This document shows positions 14,523 through 16,118 of a stretch of DNA of 16,118 nucleotides, in pieces (position 1 is the first letter of the stretch; every line of letters begins with the position of its first letter). Where the stretch lies: NCBI GenBank assembly GCA_028822945.1, contig JAPKCN010000018.1:1-16118 (forward strand), read 5' to 3'. Origin of the DNA: Porticoccaceae bacterium. GTDB taxonomy: Bacteria; Pseudomonadota; Gammaproteobacteria; Pseudomonadales; Porticoccaceae. Position numbers and translations under genes: made by a program. The notes below the pieces were generated by a model, which did no database searches, had not been told where the DNA came from, and saw nothing but the letters and a program-made list of their open reading frames with translations.

Positions 14523-15998
14523 TTATTGTTTGCAATGAATACCTAGTGAATCCCATATCTGGTCAACGCGCGCCCGAGTCGCGCTGTTCATCTCGATCGG
14601 TTCACCCCATTCCCGTTGCGTTTCGCCGGGCATTTTGTTGGTTGCATCCATACCCATTTTAGATCCGAGGCCGGATACTGGGGAAGCAAAGTCGAGATAG
14701 TCGATCGGCGTATTCTCCACCAAAAGAGTATCCCGAGTTGGATCCATGCGCGTTGTCATAGCCCAAATGACGTCACTCCATTGGCGCACATCAATGTCGT
14801 CATCGGTAACAATGACAAATTTGGTGTACATAAATTGTCGCAAAAATGACCAGACACCCATCATGACGCGCTTGGCATGCCCAGGGTACTGTTTTTTTAT
14901 GCTAACAACCGCCAGTCGATAAGAACAACCCTCGGGCGGTAGGTAAAAGTCGACAATTTCAGGAAATTGTTTCTGTAAGATCGGCACAAATACTTCGTTC
15001 AGCGCGACGCCTAAAATGGCCGGTTCATCTGGTGGTCTGCCGGTGTAAGTACTGTGGTAGATGGGCTGTCGCCGATGGGTGATACGATCGATCGTAAATA
15101 CTGGGAAACTCTCAACCTCGTTGTAGTATCCGGTATGGTCGCCAAACGGGCCCTCTTCAGCGGTTTCTCCGGGGTGTAAGTGGCCCTCCAAGATATATTC
15201 GGCACTGGCTGGGACTTGCAAATCACTACCAAGACAGTTTGCCACCTGAGTTTTTTCGCCGCGCAATAGACCGGCAAAGGCGTATTCCGAGAGTGTATCA
15301 GGCACTGGTGTCACTGCGCCTAGTGTGGTGGCAGGGTCCGCTCCAAGAGCGACAGCCACTGGATAGGGTTTGTCGGGATACTGTTGCTGCCACTCGCGAT
15401 AATCGAGCGCCCCACCACGGTGGGCAAGCCAGCGCATAATGAGTTTATTTTTGGCAATCTTCTGCATCCTATAGATCCCGAGGTTTTGCCGTTCTTTGGC
15501 TGGACCGCGTGTGATTACTAGTGCCCAGGTTACTAATGGCGCAGCGTCACCGGGCCAGCACGTTTGGATCGGCAGCCGATCTAAATCCACTGCGGCGCCC
15601 TCCAGCACAACTTCTTGACAGGGAGCTCGCTTTACCAACTTGACAGGCATATTGAGCACCTGTTTAAAATCGTGGCGCTTTTGCCATAAATCTAACAGAC
15701 TTTTCGGCGGATCTGGTTCTTTCAGAAAGGCCAGTAATACGCCGATATCGCGGAGCCCCTGCAAGTTCTCCTGACCCATGCCCATTGCCACTCGCTCGGG
15801 GGTGCCAAATAAGTTGCATAGCACTGGAATATCGTAACCTCTTGGGTTTTCGAATAATAAAGCTGGACCGCCACCGCGAAGAGTGCGGTCACTGATTTCG
15901 GTCATTTCTAGATAGGGGTCTACCGGTTGGCTAATGCGCACCAGTTCACCACGCTGCTCCAAAAAGCTGATAAATCCTCGTAGGTCAGCGTATTTCAT
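14523..15998 (-). CDS. ubiD: 4-hydroxy-3-polyprenylbenzoate decarboxylase UbiD
   Basis: UbiD removes the carboxyl group of 3-polyprenyl-4-hydroxybenzoate in ubiquinone synthesis, using the prenylated FMN cofactor made by UbiX. The 491-residue length is usual for the family. Motifs seen are KERQNLGIYRMQK (168-180, cofactor site; Arg177 probably the active-site arginine), EGPFGDHTGYY (282-292; Glu282 and Asp287 probably the acidic pair), STYTGRPPDEPA (316-327) and the C-terminal LGSKMGMDATNKMPGE segment. The active-site assignment comes from remembered comparison with Fdc1. The gene is 78 bp downstream of rho, as in Pseudomonas, and is followed closely by the MFS gene. ubiX is not in the window. 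Confidence 0.97.
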   Translation of the reverse strand: MKYADLRGFISFLEQRGELVRISQPVDPYLEMTEISDRTLRGGGPALLFENPRGYDIPVLCNLFGTPERVAMGMGQENLQGLRDIGVLLAFLKEPDPPKSLLDLWQKRHDFKQVLNMPVKLVKRAPCQEVVLEGAAVDLDRLPIQTCWPGDAAPLVTWALVITRGPAKERQNLGIYRMQKIAKNKLIMRWLAHRGGALDYREWQQQYPDKPYPVAVALGADPATTLGAVTPVPDTLSEYAFAGLLRGEKTQVANCLGSDLQVPASAEYILEGHLHPGETAEEGPFGDHTGYYNEVESFPVFTIDRITHRRQPIYHSTYTGRPPDEPAILGVALNEVFVPILQKQFPEIVDFYLPPEGCSYRLAVVSIKKQYPGHAKRVMMGVWSFLRQFMYTKFVIVTDDDIDVRQWSDVIWAMTTRMDPTRDTLLVENTPIDYLDFASPVSGLGSKMGMDATNKMPGETQREWGEPIEMNSATRARVDQIWDSLGIHCKQ

Positions 15999-16076
15999 AA
16001 CATTACTCGTAGCGTCTCAGCGCTATATAGATAGGGTGGTTGAAACCTAGATTCCAGCTCCCGACCGAAGCGTTCC

Positions 16077-16118
16077 CTACTTTCGTTTCATGGCACCAAA
16101 AAACTCTTGGTTATCTTT
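16077..16118 (-). CDS. rho: transcription termination factor Rho, C-terminal end only
   Basis: The last 13 codons and a TAG of a minus-strand gene run off the window edge. They read KDNQEFFGAMKRK, which matches the conserved C-terminus of Rho (E. coli ends NDDFFEMMKRS). Rho is the hexameric RNA helicase that ends transcription of untranslated RNA. The identification is supported by ubiD lying directly downstream, the order known in Pseudomonas. Nothing can be said about the rest of the gene. Confidence 0.82.
   Translation of the reverse strand, partial: KDNQEFFGAMKRK

Noticed and set aside
1..16118. CRISPR array, prophage, insertion sequence or defence system
   Set aside because: No regularly spaced direct repeats, transposase, integrase, phage or nuclease-like proteins are seen; almost all genes are recognised housekeeping families.

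Overview
The window is a mostly ordinary, gene-dense stretch of a gammaproteobacterial chromosome. The evidence is the divergent rsmD | ftsY-ftsE-ftsX-rpoH block, rho followed by ubiD, an Rsd/AlgQ-family gene beside dsbB, and an ExbD of the kind common in marine Gammaproteobacteria. Several neighbour pairs (rho-ubiD, algQ-dsb) recall Pseudomonas, so a Pseudomonadales/Cellvibrionales-like marine bacterium is the best guess. No species can be named from the sequence. There is no CRISPR array, intact insertion sequence, prophage, tRNA or rRNA, and no obviously new multi-gene system.

Layout. 29-1276: a decayed flagellin gene with stops and frameshifts. 1457-1864 (-): a lone ExbD. 2050-2856 (+): mutM, ending exactly where coaD ends (2857-3339, -); rsmD lies upstream of coaD on the same strand (3384-3983). 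4072-6750 (+): ftsY-ftsE-ftsX with overlapping genes (protein targeting and divisome). 6846-7700: rpoH, with its own likely promoter and a good ribosome site. 7747-8808: a DUF423 membrane protein abutting trmB. 8978-9757: a lipoprotein FKBP-type prolyl isomerase. Then everything reads on the minus strand: rsd/algQ (9815-10288), dsbB (10455-10958), gshA (10982-12562), a 581-bp non-coding gap, an LplT-like MFS transporter (13144-14505), ubiD (14523-15998) and the last 13 codons of rho (16077-16118).

Functional themes. ftsY/ftsE/ftsX/rpoH link membrane targeting, division and the heat-shock sigma factor. gshA and dsbB, 23 bp apart, are both thiol-redox genes, and the Rsd-like sigma-70 antagonist lies next to them. 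ubiD serves ubiquinone synthesis, the electron acceptor pathway that DsbB uses.

The parts most worth a second look are the flagellin relic beside an orphan ExbD; the non-coding gap before gshA, which holds two strong, mutually exclusive hairpins and a consensus -10 box; and a perfect 12-bp inverted repeat inside the FKBP gene.
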